From positions 186,001 through 250,000 of the forward strand of contig NZ_CP088081.1 in assembly GCF_021049305.1 (NCBI RefSeq): a stretch of 64,000 nucleotides of DNA, in the 5' to 3' direction. Position 1 is the first letter of the stretch; every line of letters begins with the position of its first letter. The position numbers were made by a program, and so were the translations under genes. The notes beneath the pieces are model-generated. The model was not told where the DNA came from. It searched no databases and worked only from the letters and a program-made list of their open reading frames with translations. This stretch comes from Ideonella dechloratans (GTDB taxonomy: Bacteria > Pseudomonadota > Gammaproteobacteria > Burkholderiales > Burkholderiaceae_C). Shown here piece by piece: positions 7,344 through 16,408 of this stretch.

Positions 7344-8804
7344 ATGTCCAGGAGGCAGGCAAGACGGGAAACGCGCGGGCTGCGGTCCGCGCGGGCCAGC
7401 CGTGGCCAGGCTCTGGTGTGGCTGCTGGGCACGATGGCGGCGGCCGCGGCGGTGCTCTGGGGGGTCTACAACATCGGCCAGCTCACCAACGGCAAGCAGA
7501 AGGCCGTCAACGCCGCCGACGCGGCCGCGCTGGCCGGGGCCACGGTGGAGGCCCGCACCCTGAATCTGATGGCCTACAACAACCGCTCGCTGATCGCGAA
7601 CGAGGTCTTCATGATCCAGACCACCGCGCTGCAGGGCTACATGCAGTACCTCAGCCACACGGCCGACAACATCGAGGACTACGCCAAGTGGATCCCCTAT
7701 GTCGGCGAGGTGCTCTCCGCCATCCTCACCACGGTCGAGAAGGTCACCGCGGCCATCGAGAAGGCCATGGATGTGGCGATTCCGGCCCAGGTGGTCGTCC
7801 TGGAGGGGCTCAAGAAGGTGACGGCCGCCACCCACGGCGTCCTGGCCACCACGGCCAGCCTGATGGCCGACAAGGCTGCCGCCGATCTGGTGGCGGCGAA
7901 CCGGGCCCAGTTCGGCACACACATGGATGCCGGGGTGTCCGTGGAGAGCCGGGCTGCGGTCAAGACCTTCACCACCGCGCAGAACCTCCTGAAGTGGAAG
8001 GCCTTCACCAAGCGCTACAGCGGCAGCGAGCGCAAGGACGCCGCCGATGTGCTGCTGGCCTCCCGGGACAAGTTCACCGGGGGCCCGCGGCCGGGCAGTC
8101 CCCTGCTCACGCTCAACCTCGGCCTGATGGGTTTCGTCAAGGACGGCGACACCCGCCTGGTCAGCTACGACCGGTGGGAAACCGAGGACACCTACGAGTA
8201 CTGGTACTGGGGCCTGTGCGGCAAGCCGCCGCTGCCCTGCAAGAAGTACGAGGCCATCGGCTGGGGGCGCGGCAACCTGGACAAGCCCTCCAGCCGGGGG
8301 TCGACCTGGTCCCCGGGGCGGGATGCCCAGAAGCGCGCCTACCGCGAAGGCCATGCCCACGGCGGCTGGAGCGGCGTGCCCGCCCTGTACGACGTGGCGG
8401 ACAAGAGCGCCTCGGCCCGCGAAACCCTGGGGGTGGACTACATGATCGCGGTGCGGCGCGAGCGCAAGGCCACGCAGACGTCTTCGACCATGGAGGTCAA
8501 CAAGAGCGTGGGCTCCGTGGCCGGTGACACGGACATGGACGAGCAGTTGCTCGGCCAGCAGCTCTCGGCCCTGGGCAAGGCCCGGGTCTTCTTCGAGCGT
8601 CCGCAGGCGGGCATCGGCGACAGCACGGCGGGCGCCCTGGTGCGCCATGACGGTGCCAAGGAATACGGCTCGCTGTACGACCCCTATTGGCAGGCGCGGC
8701 TGCAGGACGTCAGCTACAGCGAGAAGCTGGCCTACATGACGGCCCTGGGCATGAGCCCCACCGGTGCCGCCGCCGCGGCCAAGGTCACCCCGGGAGGACA
8801 GTGA
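7344..8804 (+). CDS. TadG-like pilus assembly protein
   Basis: The 486-residue product carries the N-terminal Tad domain found in TadG/TadE-like proteins. A basic segment is followed by SRGQALVWLLGTMAAAAAVLW and then KAVNAADAAALAGA, the typical motif after the single membrane helix. The remaining 400 residues are a large periplasmic domain with no Walker or enzymatic motif. An upstream TTG at 7272 keeps the frame open, but it lies before the hairpin at 7280-7303, so the ATG at 7344 is preferred. Its stop overlaps the next start (TGATG). TadG proteins are thought to link the inner membrane to the outer-membrane complex. Confidence 0.8.
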   Translation: MSRRQARRETRGLRSARASRGQALVWLLGTMAAAAAVLWGVYNIGQLTNGKQKAVNAADAAALAGATVEARTLNLMAYNNRSLIANEVFMIQTTALQGYMQYLSHTADNIEDYAKWIPYVGEVLSAILTTVEKVTAAIEKAMDVAIPAQVVVLEGLKKVTAATHGVLATTASLMADKAAADLVAANRAQFGTHMDAGVSVESRAAVKTFTTAQNLLKWKAFTKRYSGSERKDAADVLLASRDKFTGGPRPGSPLLTLNLGLMGFVKDGDTRLVSYDRWETEDTYEYWYWGLCGKPPLPCKKYEAIGWGRGNLDKPSSRGSTWSPGRDAQKRAYREGHAHGGWSGVPALYDVADKSASARETLGVDYMIAVRRERKATQTSSTMEVNKSVGSVAGDTDMDEQLLGQQLSALGKARVFFERPQAGIGDSTAGALVRHDGAKEYGSLYDPYWQARLQDVSYSEKLAYMTALGMSPTGAAAAAKVTPGGQ

Positions 8805-9586
8805 TGGGCCACCACCGTTTCGCCGCCGTCGCCCGCGTCCAGCGGGGCCAGTCCATGACCGAGTTCCTGGTGGCGCTGCTGGTGCTGTTGCCGCTGTTCC
8901 TGGCCGTGACCTATGCCGGGCGCTATGCCGACCTGCTGCAGACCAGCACCCAGGCCAGCCGCTACGCGGCCATGCAACGGGCCATCGAGCCCAGCACCGC
9001 GCGCCTGTCCGACGCCAAGCTGCAGGATCAGACCCGGGTGCGCTTCTTCACCAACACCGACCTGCTCCACAGCGGTCGCCTGCAGTCCGACGACAGCGCC
9101 GCCATTTACAGCGCGGACGAGGCCCTGCCCTCGAACTGGCGATCGCTCTCCGGTGCGCCGCTGCTGGCCAAGCTGGATGACGTGAAGCTGAGCTTCCACG
9201 GCGAGTCGATGTACGGCGACACCCCGCTGGGCAAGTACGGCAAGGCCACCACCGGCAAGGGCTACACCCAGCCCAAGTCCGCACGGCTGGAGGTGACCCT
9301 GCTCAACCGCATGGACCAGACCAGCGACGCGCCGCCCCCCCTGAAGCTGGCCGCCGCCACCGCCACCGTGGGCGACCGCTGGAACACCGCCGGCATCGCC
9401 GACACCACCAAGACGGTCGAGCGCATCGTGCCCTCGGGCAAGCTCGAACCGCTGAACATGCTGATCGACCCCTTCGTCTACCTGTTCGAAGGCGGCGGAC
9501 ACGACTTCCAGTTCGGCTGCACCAAGGTCGATGTGGTGCCGAGCCACCGGATCAAGGGCAGCCAGAGCCTGGACAGCTGCCGCTGA
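8804..9586 (+). CDS. TadE-like pseudopilin 2
   Basis: The 260-residue product opens with a basic leader and RGQSMTEFLVALLVLLPLFLAV, a prepilin-like junction G^QSMTEF plus a hydrophobic helix. A periplasmic domain of about 220 residues follows. It is translationally coupled to the TadG-like gene through TGATG, and GGGAGG precedes the start. Together with the leftward TadE-like gene it gives this locus at least two pseudopilins, as in Tad systems with TadE and TadF. Confidence 0.85.
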   Translation: MGHHRFAAVARVQRGQSMTEFLVALLVLLPLFLAVTYAGRYADLLQTSTQASRYAAMQRAIEPSTARLSDAKLQDQTRVRFFTNTDLLHSGRLQSDDSAAIYSADEALPSNWRSLSGAPLLAKLDDVKLSFHGESMYGDTPLGKYGKATTGKGYTQPKSARLEVTLLNRMDQTSDAPPPLKLAAATATVGDRWNTAGIADTTKTVERIVPSGKLEPLNMLIDPFVYLFEGGGHDFQFGCTKVDVVPSHRIKGSQSLDSCR

Positions 9587-9595
9587 GACGCTGAG

Positions 9596-10306
9596 ATGAG
9601 CCGCCCTGCCCGACACCTGCTGCCTCTGCTGGCCCTGAGCTGCGTGCTCGGGACCGTCCAGGCCGCCACCTGGCCCTCGCTGGCCCTGCCGCCGCGCTCC
9701 CAGGGCGCATCGGTGGGCGAGGAGCTGCGCGTGAACGGCCTGCCCACCCGCATCCAGCGCTTCCAGAGCGAGCTTTCCGTGGCCGAGTTGCTGGCCCACT
9801 ACCAGCGGCTGTGGGGCGCGGGGCAGCCGGCACGCGCCCGCCCGCTGAGTCAGGGCGACTGGCAGGCGGTGGCCAGCCTGCAGCCGCCTTTCCAGCTGGT
9901 GCTTCAGGTCCGGCCGGCCGCCCAGGGCGGCAGCGAGGGGCTGCTCAGCGTGGCCAACCTCGCGGATCTGCAGCGTGACTACATCCCGCGCGGCTTCCCG
10001 ACCTTCGCCGACACCCGGATCGTGCAGGTCACCGACAGCCAGGACAGCGGCCAGCACAGCGTGCTGGTGCAGCAATCCAGCCGGGCAGGCTTTGCGCTCA
10101 ACGTCGATCGCTGGCGTCGCGAGTGGCAGCGCCAGGGCTTCCAGCTGACCCAGGAAGCCCAGATGCCGGCCGCCGCAGGCCAGGGCCGAGGCTGGACGGC
10201 CTTCTTCGACCGGCAGGGTGCCTCCGTCGAGGTCAGCGTGGCCGAGCTGACGCCGGGCGGCGACGTGGCGGTCACCGTCCACCAGCTCCGCAGGAGCCAC
10301 CCATGA
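9596..10306 (+). CDS. Exported protein within the Tad operon
   Basis: The 236-residue product has a clear signal peptide (hydrophobic core LLPLLALSCVLGTVQA). The mature protein has no Cys and no recognisable domain; it looks alpha/beta and soluble. Its gene starts 9 bases after the TadE-like gene and overlaps the next mini-pilin by four bases (ATGA), so it belongs to the same transcript. It could be a periplasmic chaperone or stator part of the pilus, but that rests on location alone. Confidence 0.75.
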   Translation: MSRPARHLLPLLALSCVLGTVQAATWPSLALPPRSQGASVGEELRVNGLPTRIQRFQSELSVAELLAHYQRLWGAGQPARARPLSQGDWQAVASLQPPFQLVLQVRPAAQGGSEGLLSVANLADLQRDYIPRGFPTFADTRIVQVTDSQDSGQHSVLVQQSSRAGFALNVDRWRREWQRQGFQLTQEAQMPAAAGQGRGWTAFFDRQGASVEVSVAELTPGGDVAVTVHQLRRSHP

Positions 10307-10503
10307 GCCGCGACATCCGCGCCAGCGGCCGCCGTGCCCAGCGGGGCCAGGCCATGACCGAATACGTGCTGGTGGCCCTGGTGCTGGTGCTGGCGCTGTT
10401 CACCACCGACACCCTCTTCGACGGCAAGACCGGCGCGCAGTACCTCGCGGACCTGATTCGCGCCTTCTTCCGAAGCCTCACCTATTTCCTCTCCCTGCCC
10501 TGA
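10303..10503 (+). CDS. Mini-pilin (third Flp/TadE-like prepilin)
   Basis: The 66-residue product has the leader RRAQRGQAMTEY followed by the hydrophobic stretch VLVALVLVLALF. This again satisfies G^XXXXEY processing. The tail is short and ends in an amphipathic, aromatic segment (IRAFFRSLTYFLSLP) instead of the charged tail of the two main pilins. It overlaps the upstream gene by four bases and sits 6 bases ahead of the CpaB gene. It is probably a minor or initiating pilin. Confidence 0.8.
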   Translation: MSRDIRASGRRAQRGQAMTEYVLVALVLVLALFTTDTLFDGKTGAQYLADLIRAFFRSLTYFLSLP

Positions 10504-10509
10504 AGTTCC

Positions 10510-11409
10510 ATGGCGATTCCTCGTTTCAAGATCAACACCAACTGGCTGCTGCTGGGGGTGGCCATCGCCCTGGGCGGTGGTGCCGTCTACCTGAGCAACA
10601 CCCTCATCCGCGACAAGATGGCCCAGCTGGAGGCCGAGGCCAAGCGCGGCCAGCAGACGGTCGAGGTGGTCGTGGCCAAGCGTGACCTGGCGCCGGGCGA
10701 CACCATCAGCTCCGACGTGATGGCCGTGCGGCAGGTGCCGCGCGAGTACGTCCCCGAGACCGCGGTGCTGCCCGACGGCTTCGGCAGCGTGGAGCGCCAG
10801 CGCCTGGCCGCCCCCATCCGCCGCGGCGAGATGCTGCTGACCCTGCACACCGAGGGCAATGGCGCGCTGGTGTTCTCCTCCACCCTGAAGAAGGGGCTGC
10901 GGGCCCTGACCTTCGAGGTCGACGCGGTGAACTCCATCTCCGGCATGCTGCGTCCTGGCGACTTCATCGACCTGATCTACTCGGCCAAGGGACCGCTCTC
11001 GGGAGATGGCGACGTCACCGTGCCCCTGCTGTCCCAGGTACAGGTGCTGGCCACCGACCAGTCCGTCACCAAGCACGACGACGGCACGGGCACCGAACGC
11101 AGCTTCACCACCGTCACCCTGCAGGTCAGTCCGCTCGACGCCGACCGCATCATCGCCGCCAAGGCGGCCGGCCAGCTCACCGCGGTGCTGCGCCATCCAG
11201 ACGACGGTCAGCCCAACACCACCCGTCCCATGACGGCTGCGGGTCTGCTCTCGGGCGTGGCGGCGGCCCCCACCGGCCACACCATCGAGTACATCGCCGG
11301 GGGCTCATCGGCCGAGCCTGCCGAGGTGCACCAGGCCCGCACCGCGCAGATCTCTCCCCTGGCCGCCGCAGCTGCGGCCCGCAGCCTGGCCACGGCCGCC
11401 GCACGCTGA
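10510..11409 (+). CDS. cpaB: Flp pilus assembly protein CpaB/RcpC
   Basis: The 299-residue product has an N-terminal membrane anchor (NWLLLGVAIALGGGAVYL). A SAF-type domain starts at VEVVVAKRDLAPGDTISSDVM, and an RcpC-type domain contains SGMLRPGDFIDLIYS. The order anchor-SAF-RcpC is diagnostic of CpaB. The protein works in the periplasm with the secretin encoded next. The C-terminus is Ala-rich. It sits in a continuous set of pilus genes. Confidence 0.92.
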   Translation: MAIPRFKINTNWLLLGVAIALGGGAVYLSNTLIRDKMAQLEAEAKRGQQTVEVVVAKRDLAPGDTISSDVMAVRQVPREYVPETAVLPDGFGSVERQRLAAPIRRGEMLLTLHTEGNGALVFSSTLKKGLRALTFEVDAVNSISGMLRPGDFIDLIYSAKGPLSGDGDVTVPLLSQVQVLATDQSVTKHDDGTGTERSFTTVTLQVSPLDADRIIAAKAAGQLTAVLRHPDDGQPNTTRPMTAAGLLSGVAAAPTGHTIEYIAGGSSAEPAEVHQARTAQISPLAAAAAARSLATAAAR

Positions 11410-11442
11410 CCCCCACCGAACACCCGTCTCCCGGAGCGCCCT

Positions 11443-12969
11443 GTGTTGTCTGTTTCCGCCTTGTCTCCCTGCCACCTCATCCGTCCCCGCCTGGCGCTCG
11501 TGGCCGGGGCCTTGCTGCCGGCCCTCTGGGGCCCGGGTGTGGCGCTGGCCGCCCCCGCCGAGGGTCCGGCCGCCCCCGCCTCCGCCGCCAGCAGCTTTCC
11601 GGTGGTTCCCCGTCCCGCGGCGTCGGGCACGATGATCGAGCCACAGAAGGTGACCCTGCCGCCTGCGCGCGTCCCCGCCCGGGGCCGCAGCGCCGGGCCT
11701 GACGTCGAGGACGGGGCGATCCAGACCCTTGCCGTGGGAGAGGTGTCCACCCTGCAGCTGCGCGGCGTGGCGCGCATCGCCATCGGCAACGGGGCCCTGA
11801 TCAAGGCCACCGTGGTCGATGACCGGCAGGTGGTGCTGCTGGCCGAGGAGGCCGGCGACACCAACATGCACGTCTGGCTGCGCAATGGCCGCCAGATCAC
11901 CTACCCGGTGCACATCGAGACCGTGCGCACCGGGCGGGTGATGGCCGACCTCAAGACCCTGCTGTCCGAGACGCCCGGCATCACCGCCCGCCAGGTGGGC
12001 GACCGCATCGTGATGGAGGGCCGCTACCCGAACAGCGAGACGGCCGCCCGCCTGAAGCTGCTGGCCGGCAGCTTCCCGCAAGTACTCAACCTGGTGCCCG
12101 AGCGTCCCGCCGATGCCGATCCGCTGCAGATGGACCGCATGGTGCTGATCGACCTGCGGGTGGTGGAGGTCAAGAAGAAGGCCCTGGACCAGCTGGGCAT
12201 CAAGTGGTCGTCCAGCGCCGCCGGTCCCACCTTCGCCACCAATGTGCTGGGCTACGCCAACACGACCTGGCGTCCGGGCACCGCGGACGGCTTCCCCACG
12301 GTCACCACGTCGAACCCGGCGCTGACCTATTTCGGCCTGGCCACCCAGATCACCTCCGCCCTCAACCTGCTGGAGCAGAACGGCGACGCCTGGACCCTGG
12401 CCGAGCCCAAGCTCAGCTGCCGCAGCGGCGCCGAGTCCAACTTCCTGGCCGGCGGCGAGATTCCGGTCCCGGTGGCCCAGGCCCTGGGGGTGGTGTCGGT
12501 GGAGTACAAGCAGTACGGCGTCAAGATCAACTTCAAGCCGGTGGCCGATGGCAACGGCAACATCGATTCGGCCGTCATGGTCGAGGTCAGCGAGCCCGAC
12601 ACCCGCAACTCCAACAACGGCTACGTCGCCTTCACCACCAACCGCACCGAGACCCAGCTGGCGCTGAAGGCGGGTGAGCCCATGGTCATCGCCGGCCTGC
12701 TGCGCCAGAAGAGCGAGCGCGGCTCGGACGGCGTGCCGGGCCTGTCCCGCCTGCCGCTGATCAGCGCGCTGTTCAAGTCGCGCGAGCACACCAACGAGCA
12801 GACCGAGCTGTTCATCATCGCCACCCCGCGGGTCATCACGCCCGAGTCCGCGCTCAACCGCGAGGCCGTCGAGCGCGCCGAAGAGCAGGCCCGCCGCAGT
12901 CGCGAGCGGGTGGAGCCGCGCCTGGAGCCCTCGCCGGCCCAGGGCGAGTTCGGCGCGACGGGGGACTGA
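11443..12969 (+). CDS. cpaC: Tad secretin CpaC/RcpA
   Basis: Outer-membrane channel of the Tad pilus, 508 residues. A signal peptide is followed by the pilus-secretin N-terminal region (LALVAGALLPALW, then VSTLQLRGVARIAIG), a BON-like segment and a C-terminal secretin domain. That domain includes DRMVLIDLRVVEVKKKALDQLG, VPVAQALGVVSVEYKQYG and the closing motif VPGLSRLPLISALFKS. The start is a GTG at 11443 with CGGAG seven to eleven bases upstream. The last residues are charged and Pro-rich. Confidence 0.92.
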   Translation: MLSVSALSPCHLIRPRLALVAGALLPALWGPGVALAAPAEGPAAPASAASSFPVVPRPAASGTMIEPQKVTLPPARVPARGRSAGPDVEDGAIQTLAVGEVSTLQLRGVARIAIGNGALIKATVVDDRQVVLLAEEAGDTNMHVWLRNGRQITYPVHIETVRTGRVMADLKTLLSETPGITARQVGDRIVMEGRYPNSETAARLKLLAGSFPQVLNLVPERPADADPLQMDRMVLIDLRVVEVKKKALDQLGIKWSSSAAGPTFATNVLGYANTTWRPGTADGFPTVTTSNPALTYFGLATQITSALNLLEQNGDAWTLAEPKLSCRSGAESNFLAGGEIPVPVAQALGVVSVEYKQYGVKINFKPVADGNGNIDSAVMVEVSEPDTRNSNNGYVAFTTNRTETQLALKAGEPMVIAGLLRQKSERGSDGVPGLSRLPLISALFKSREHTNEQTELFIIATPRVITPESALNREAVERAEEQARRSRERVEPRLEPSPAQGEFGATGD

Positions 12970-12972
12970 ACC

Positions 12973-14706
12973 ATGCTGACCGTGGAACTCATCAGCCCCA
13001 CCGGTGACCGCACGCCGGCCCGGGTGCAGGGCGGGCGCTGCCTGATCGGCAAGGACAACGAGTGCCACGTGGTGCTCAGCGGCTGGCGGGTCAGCCGCCG
13101 CCACGCCGAGGTGTTCGTCTCCAACGATCGCCTCTTCGTGCGCGACCTGGAGTCCACCTTCGGTACGCTGGTCAACGAGACCCGCGTGCAGGAGGCCCAT
13201 CCCCTGGGCCATGAGGACACCATCCGCATCGGCAACCATGCCTTGCGGGCGGTGTGGCGCAAGGTGGACGGCACCGCAGGCCCGGCTGAAGCGAGCGCGG
13301 CAGAGCCCGGGGCCCCGGGCGCGCCGGTCCGCTGGCAGGCCACGGCGCAGGCGGCGGCACCGTCCGAGCCGCTGGTGGAGACGCCGGCCTACACGCCCCA
13401 GGTCGACGAGACCTTCCGCCTGCGCCGCGCGCTGCACGAACGGCTGATCGAGGCCTTCGACGTGCGTCGCACCGACACCCACCGCATGGACGATGCGGCG
13501 CTGCGCCAGCTCACCGAGGACCTGATCCGCGACCTGATCCAGCGCATGGGCAACGAGATTCCGCCACAGGTGGATCGCGCCCGGTTGCTGGCCGAGGTGC
13601 GCGACGAGGCCATCGGCCTGGGACCGCTGGAGCCGCTGCTGGCCGACCCGACGGTGACGGAAATCATGGTCAACCGGGCCGACGAGGTCTTCGTCGAGCG
13701 CAGCGGGCGCCTGCAGCGCTGGCCGGTGAATTTCACCAGCGACCGCGCGGTGCAGGGCATCATCGAGCGCATCGTCACCCCCATCGGCCGGCGCATCGAC
13801 GAGAGCTCGCCCATGGTGGACGCGCGGCTCAAGGACGGTTCGCGGGTCAATGCGGTGATCCCGCCGCTGGCCCTCAAGGGGCCGTCGATCACGATCCGGA
13901 AGTTCTCCAAGCGCAAGCTCGACTCCAGCGACCTGCTGAAGTTCGACTCGGCCAGCCCGGCCATGATCGAGTTCCTGCGGGTGTGCGTGGAACACCGCAA
14001 GAACATGATCATCTCGGGCGGCACCGGCTCGGGCAAGACCACCCTGCTCAACATCCTCTCAAACTTCATTCCGGAGGGCGAGCGCATCGTGACCATCGAG
14101 GACGCGGCCGAACTGCAGCTGCCCCACCCCAACCTGGTCTCGCTGGAAGCGCGTCCCGCCAACATCGAGGGCAAGGGCAGCGTCACCATCCGCGACCTGG
14201 TCAAGAACTCGCTGCGGATGCGGCCCGACCGCGTGGTGGTGGGCGAGTGCCGAGGCGGCGAGGCGCTGGACATGCTGCAGGCGATGAACACCGGCCACGA
14301 CGGCTCGCTGACCACCGCCCACGCCAACAGCCCCCGCGACATGCTGGCGCGTCTGGAGGTGATGGTGCTGATGGCCGGCATGGAGCTGCCGGTCACCGCC
14401 ATCCGCGAGCAGGTGGCCTCGGCCGTGGACATCATCGTCCAGCAGACCCGCTTCGCCTGCGGCACCCGCAAGATCACCAGCATCGTCGAGGTGACCGGCG
14501 TGGAGAGCGGCAAGATCCAGCTGCAGGAGGTCTTCGCCTTCCAGCAGACCGGCGTGGACCGCCAGGGCAAGACCCAGGGCCACTTCACCGGCCGCGGCTT
14601 CATGCCGGAGTTCTATGACCAGCTCTCGCGCATCGGCGTGCCGCTGGACCCCAAGATCTTCTTCGACGGCATGTCCGAGGACGAGCTGAGCCGGCGCGCA
14701 TCATGA
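12973..14706 (+). CDS. cpaF: FHA-domain fused CpaF/TadA pilus ATPase
   Basis: A hexameric secretion ATPase that powers Tad pilus assembly from the cytoplasmic face. Residues 1-95 form a forkhead-associated domain with the SRRH phosphopeptide signature. A linker of about 40 residues precedes the CpaF region. Walker A SGGTGSGKTTLL is near residue 350, and the Walker B region is LRMRPDRVVVGECRGGEAL. At 577 residues it is about 100 longer than a plain CpaF because of the FHA part. FHA binds phosphothreonine, so control by a Ser/Thr kinase is likely, although no kinase is in the window. The last bases overlap tadB. Confidence 0.93.
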   Translation: MLTVELISPTGDRTPARVQGGRCLIGKDNECHVVLSGWRVSRRHAEVFVSNDRLFVRDLESTFGTLVNETRVQEAHPLGHEDTIRIGNHALRAVWRKVDGTAGPAEASAAEPGAPGAPVRWQATAQAAAPSEPLVETPAYTPQVDETFRLRRALHERLIEAFDVRRTDTHRMDDAALRQLTEDLIRDLIQRMGNEIPPQVDRARLLAEVRDEAIGLGPLEPLLADPTVTEIMVNRADEVFVERSGRLQRWPVNFTSDRAVQGIIERIVTPIGRRIDESSPMVDARLKDGSRVNAVIPPLALKGPSITIRKFSKRKLDSSDLLKFDSASPAMIEFLRVCVEHRKNMIISGGTGSGKTTLLNILSNFIPEGERIVTIEDAAELQLPHPNLVSLEARPANIEGKGSVTIRDLVKNSLRMRPDRVVVGECRGGEALDMLQAMNTGHDGSLTTAHANSPRDMLARLEVMVLMAGMELPVTAIREQVASAVDIIVQQTRFACGTRKITSIVEVTGVESGKIQLQEVFAFQQTGVDRQGKTQGHFTGRGFMPEFYDQLSRIGVPLDPKIFFDGMSEDELSRRAS

Positions 14707-15545
14707 CCTGGCTGCTCTTGCTCATTGCCCTGATGGTGCTGGGCGCGGTGGGGGCCCTGGTGGTGGCCGCCCGCCTGGGGCTGGAGCGCTGGCGTGCCAG
14801 CTTCACCGAGCACGCCAAGGTGTCGATGGAGGACATGTTCCTCTTCATCGACCCGCGGCGCCTGTTCCGCCTGAACCTGGTCGTCTTTCTGCTGCTGCCG
14901 CTGACGGCCTGGGTGCTGACCGGCTCGCTGTTCTTCGCCGTGGTGGCCGCGCTGGCGGGGGCGGTGCTGCCTCGGGTGGTCTGGGTGGTGATGCGCAACC
15001 GCCGTGCCGACAAGCTGGTGCAGCAGCTGCCCGATGCACTGACCATGATGGCCGGTTCGCTGCGGGCCGGCGCCAGCCTGCAGATCGCGCTGGACATGGT
15101 GGTCAAGGAGAGCCCTGCGCCCATCTCCCAGGAGTTCTCCCTGCTGCTGCGCGAGCAGCGCCTGGGCCTGGCGCTGGAAGATTCCCTGCGCGGCATGGGT
15201 GGGCGCCTGCACATCGAGGAGGTGGACCTCTTCGTGTCGGCCATGACCATCGCCAAGGAGGTGGGGGGCAATCTCTCGGAGATCCTGGAGCGCCTGAGCA
15301 GCACCCTGCGCGCCAAGGCGGCGATGGAGGGCAAGATCCGCGCGCTGACCTCGCAGGGCAAGATGCAGGGGGTCATCGTCGGCCTGCTGCCTGTGTTCCT
15401 GGCGGGCATTCTCTACATCATGGACCCGGTGGCCATGCTGCCACTGTTCGTCACGCCCTACGGCTGGGCGGTGATGGCCGCCGTGGCCGTGCTGCTGATG
15501 CTGGGGGGCGTCTTCATCAAGAAGATCGTGACCATCGACATATGA
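14703..15545 (+). CDS. tadB: Tad platform protein TadB
   Basis: Inner-membrane platform protein of the type II secretion F family, 280 residues. Two N-terminal and two C-terminal hydrophobic segments surround the cytoplasmic T2SSF domain (LPDALTMMAGSLRAGASLQIAL and AMTIAKEVGGNLSEILERL). Its start overlaps the CpaF stop (ATGA) and its end overlaps tadC, giving tight translational coupling. Confidence 0.93.
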   Translation: MTWLLLLIALMVLGAVGALVVAARLGLERWRASFTEHAKVSMEDMFLFIDPRRLFRLNLVVFLLLPLTAWVLTGSLFFAVVAALAGAVLPRVVWVVMRNRRADKLVQQLPDALTMMAGSLRAGASLQIALDMVVKESPAPISQEFSLLLREQRLGLALEDSLRGMGGRLHIEEVDLFVSAMTIAKEVGGNLSEILERLSSTLRAKAAMEGKIRALTSQGKMQGVIVGLLPVFLAGILYIMDPVAMLPLFVTPYGWAVMAAVAVLLMLGGVFIKKIVTIDI

Positions 15546-16408
15546 GCACTTCGCTGATCGTGGCCGTGATGGTCGGCCTGGCCCTGGCCACGGCCGCCTA
15601 TGCCGCCTACCGCCTGGTGGTGGAACTGGGACAGGCCGACACGGCCTACCGGGACCGTCCGCCACGTGCCTTCCTGTGGGTCTGGCCGCTGCTCAACATC
15701 GTGGCCAACACCGTGGGCGCACTGGTGCAGGGGGGGCGTGCCGAGGCGCTGCGCGCCCGCCTGCGCCGCGCCGGGCAGGAGTACGCGCTCACGCCCCAGC
15801 AGTTCTTCGCCGGCAAGATCCTGGCCCTGGTCTTCTTCGGCGCGCTGGGCTGGTACTTCTCGGGCGAGGGCACGACGCTGTTGGGCATTCTGCTGGGGGC
15901 TGCGCTGGGCTACATGTACCCGGACATCTGGCTCAGCGACCACACCAAGAAGCGCAACCTGGAGATCCTCAAGGCCCTGCCCTTCTTCCTGGACATCGTC
16001 ACGCTGTCGATCGAGGCCGGCCTGAACCTCACCGGGGCCATGCAGAAGGCGGTGGACAACTGCAAGCCCAGCCCGCTGATCGTCGAGATCAACCGCGTGC
16101 TGCGCGACGTGCGCGCCGGGCGCCCGCGGGTGGAGGCCCTGCGCGAGCTGGCCGATCGCCTGGACTACGCACCCATCTCCAGCCTGGTCAGCGCGCTGGT
16201 GCAGGGCGAGCTGATGGGCTCCAGCCTGGGCCCCATCCTGCGGGCCCAGAGCGACCAGCGCCGCATCGAACGCTTCCAGCGGGCCGAGAAGCTGGCCATG
16301 GAGGCGCCGGTGAAGATGCTGGGTCCGCTGATCCTCTTCATCTTCCCCTGCACCTTCATCGTGCTGGGCTTTCCCATCGTGATGAAGTTCATGGGTTCGG
16401 GCCTGTGA
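15542..16408 (+). CDS. tadC: Tad platform protein TadC
   Basis: Second T2SSF-family platform protein, 288 residues. It has an N-terminal helix, a pair of helices around LALVFFGALGWYFSG and LLGILLGAALGYMYP, the core motif DIVTLSIEAGLNLTGAMQKAV, and a C-terminal helix (LILFIFPCTFIVLGF). It pairs with TadB in the inner-membrane ring. It overlaps tadB and the downstream DUF192 gene by four bases each. Confidence 0.93.
   Translation: MSTSLIVAVMVGLALATAAYAAYRLVVELGQADTAYRDRPPRAFLWVWPLLNIVANTVGALVQGGRAEALRARLRRAGQEYALTPQQFFAGKILALVFFGALGWYFSGEGTTLLGILLGAALGYMYPDIWLSDHTKKRNLEILKALPFFLDIVTLSIEAGLNLTGAMQKAVDNCKPSPLIVEINRVLRDVRAGRPRVEALRELADRLDYAPISSLVSALVQGELMGSSLGPILRAQSDQRRIERFQRAEKLAMEAPVKMLGPLILFIFPCTFIVLGFPIVMKFMGSGL

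Noticed and set aside
11305..13995. 896-codon leftward frame opposite cpaB-cpaF
   Set aside because: Antisense shadow of high-GC coding sequence; His/Gln/Gly-rich, no start signal, no family match.
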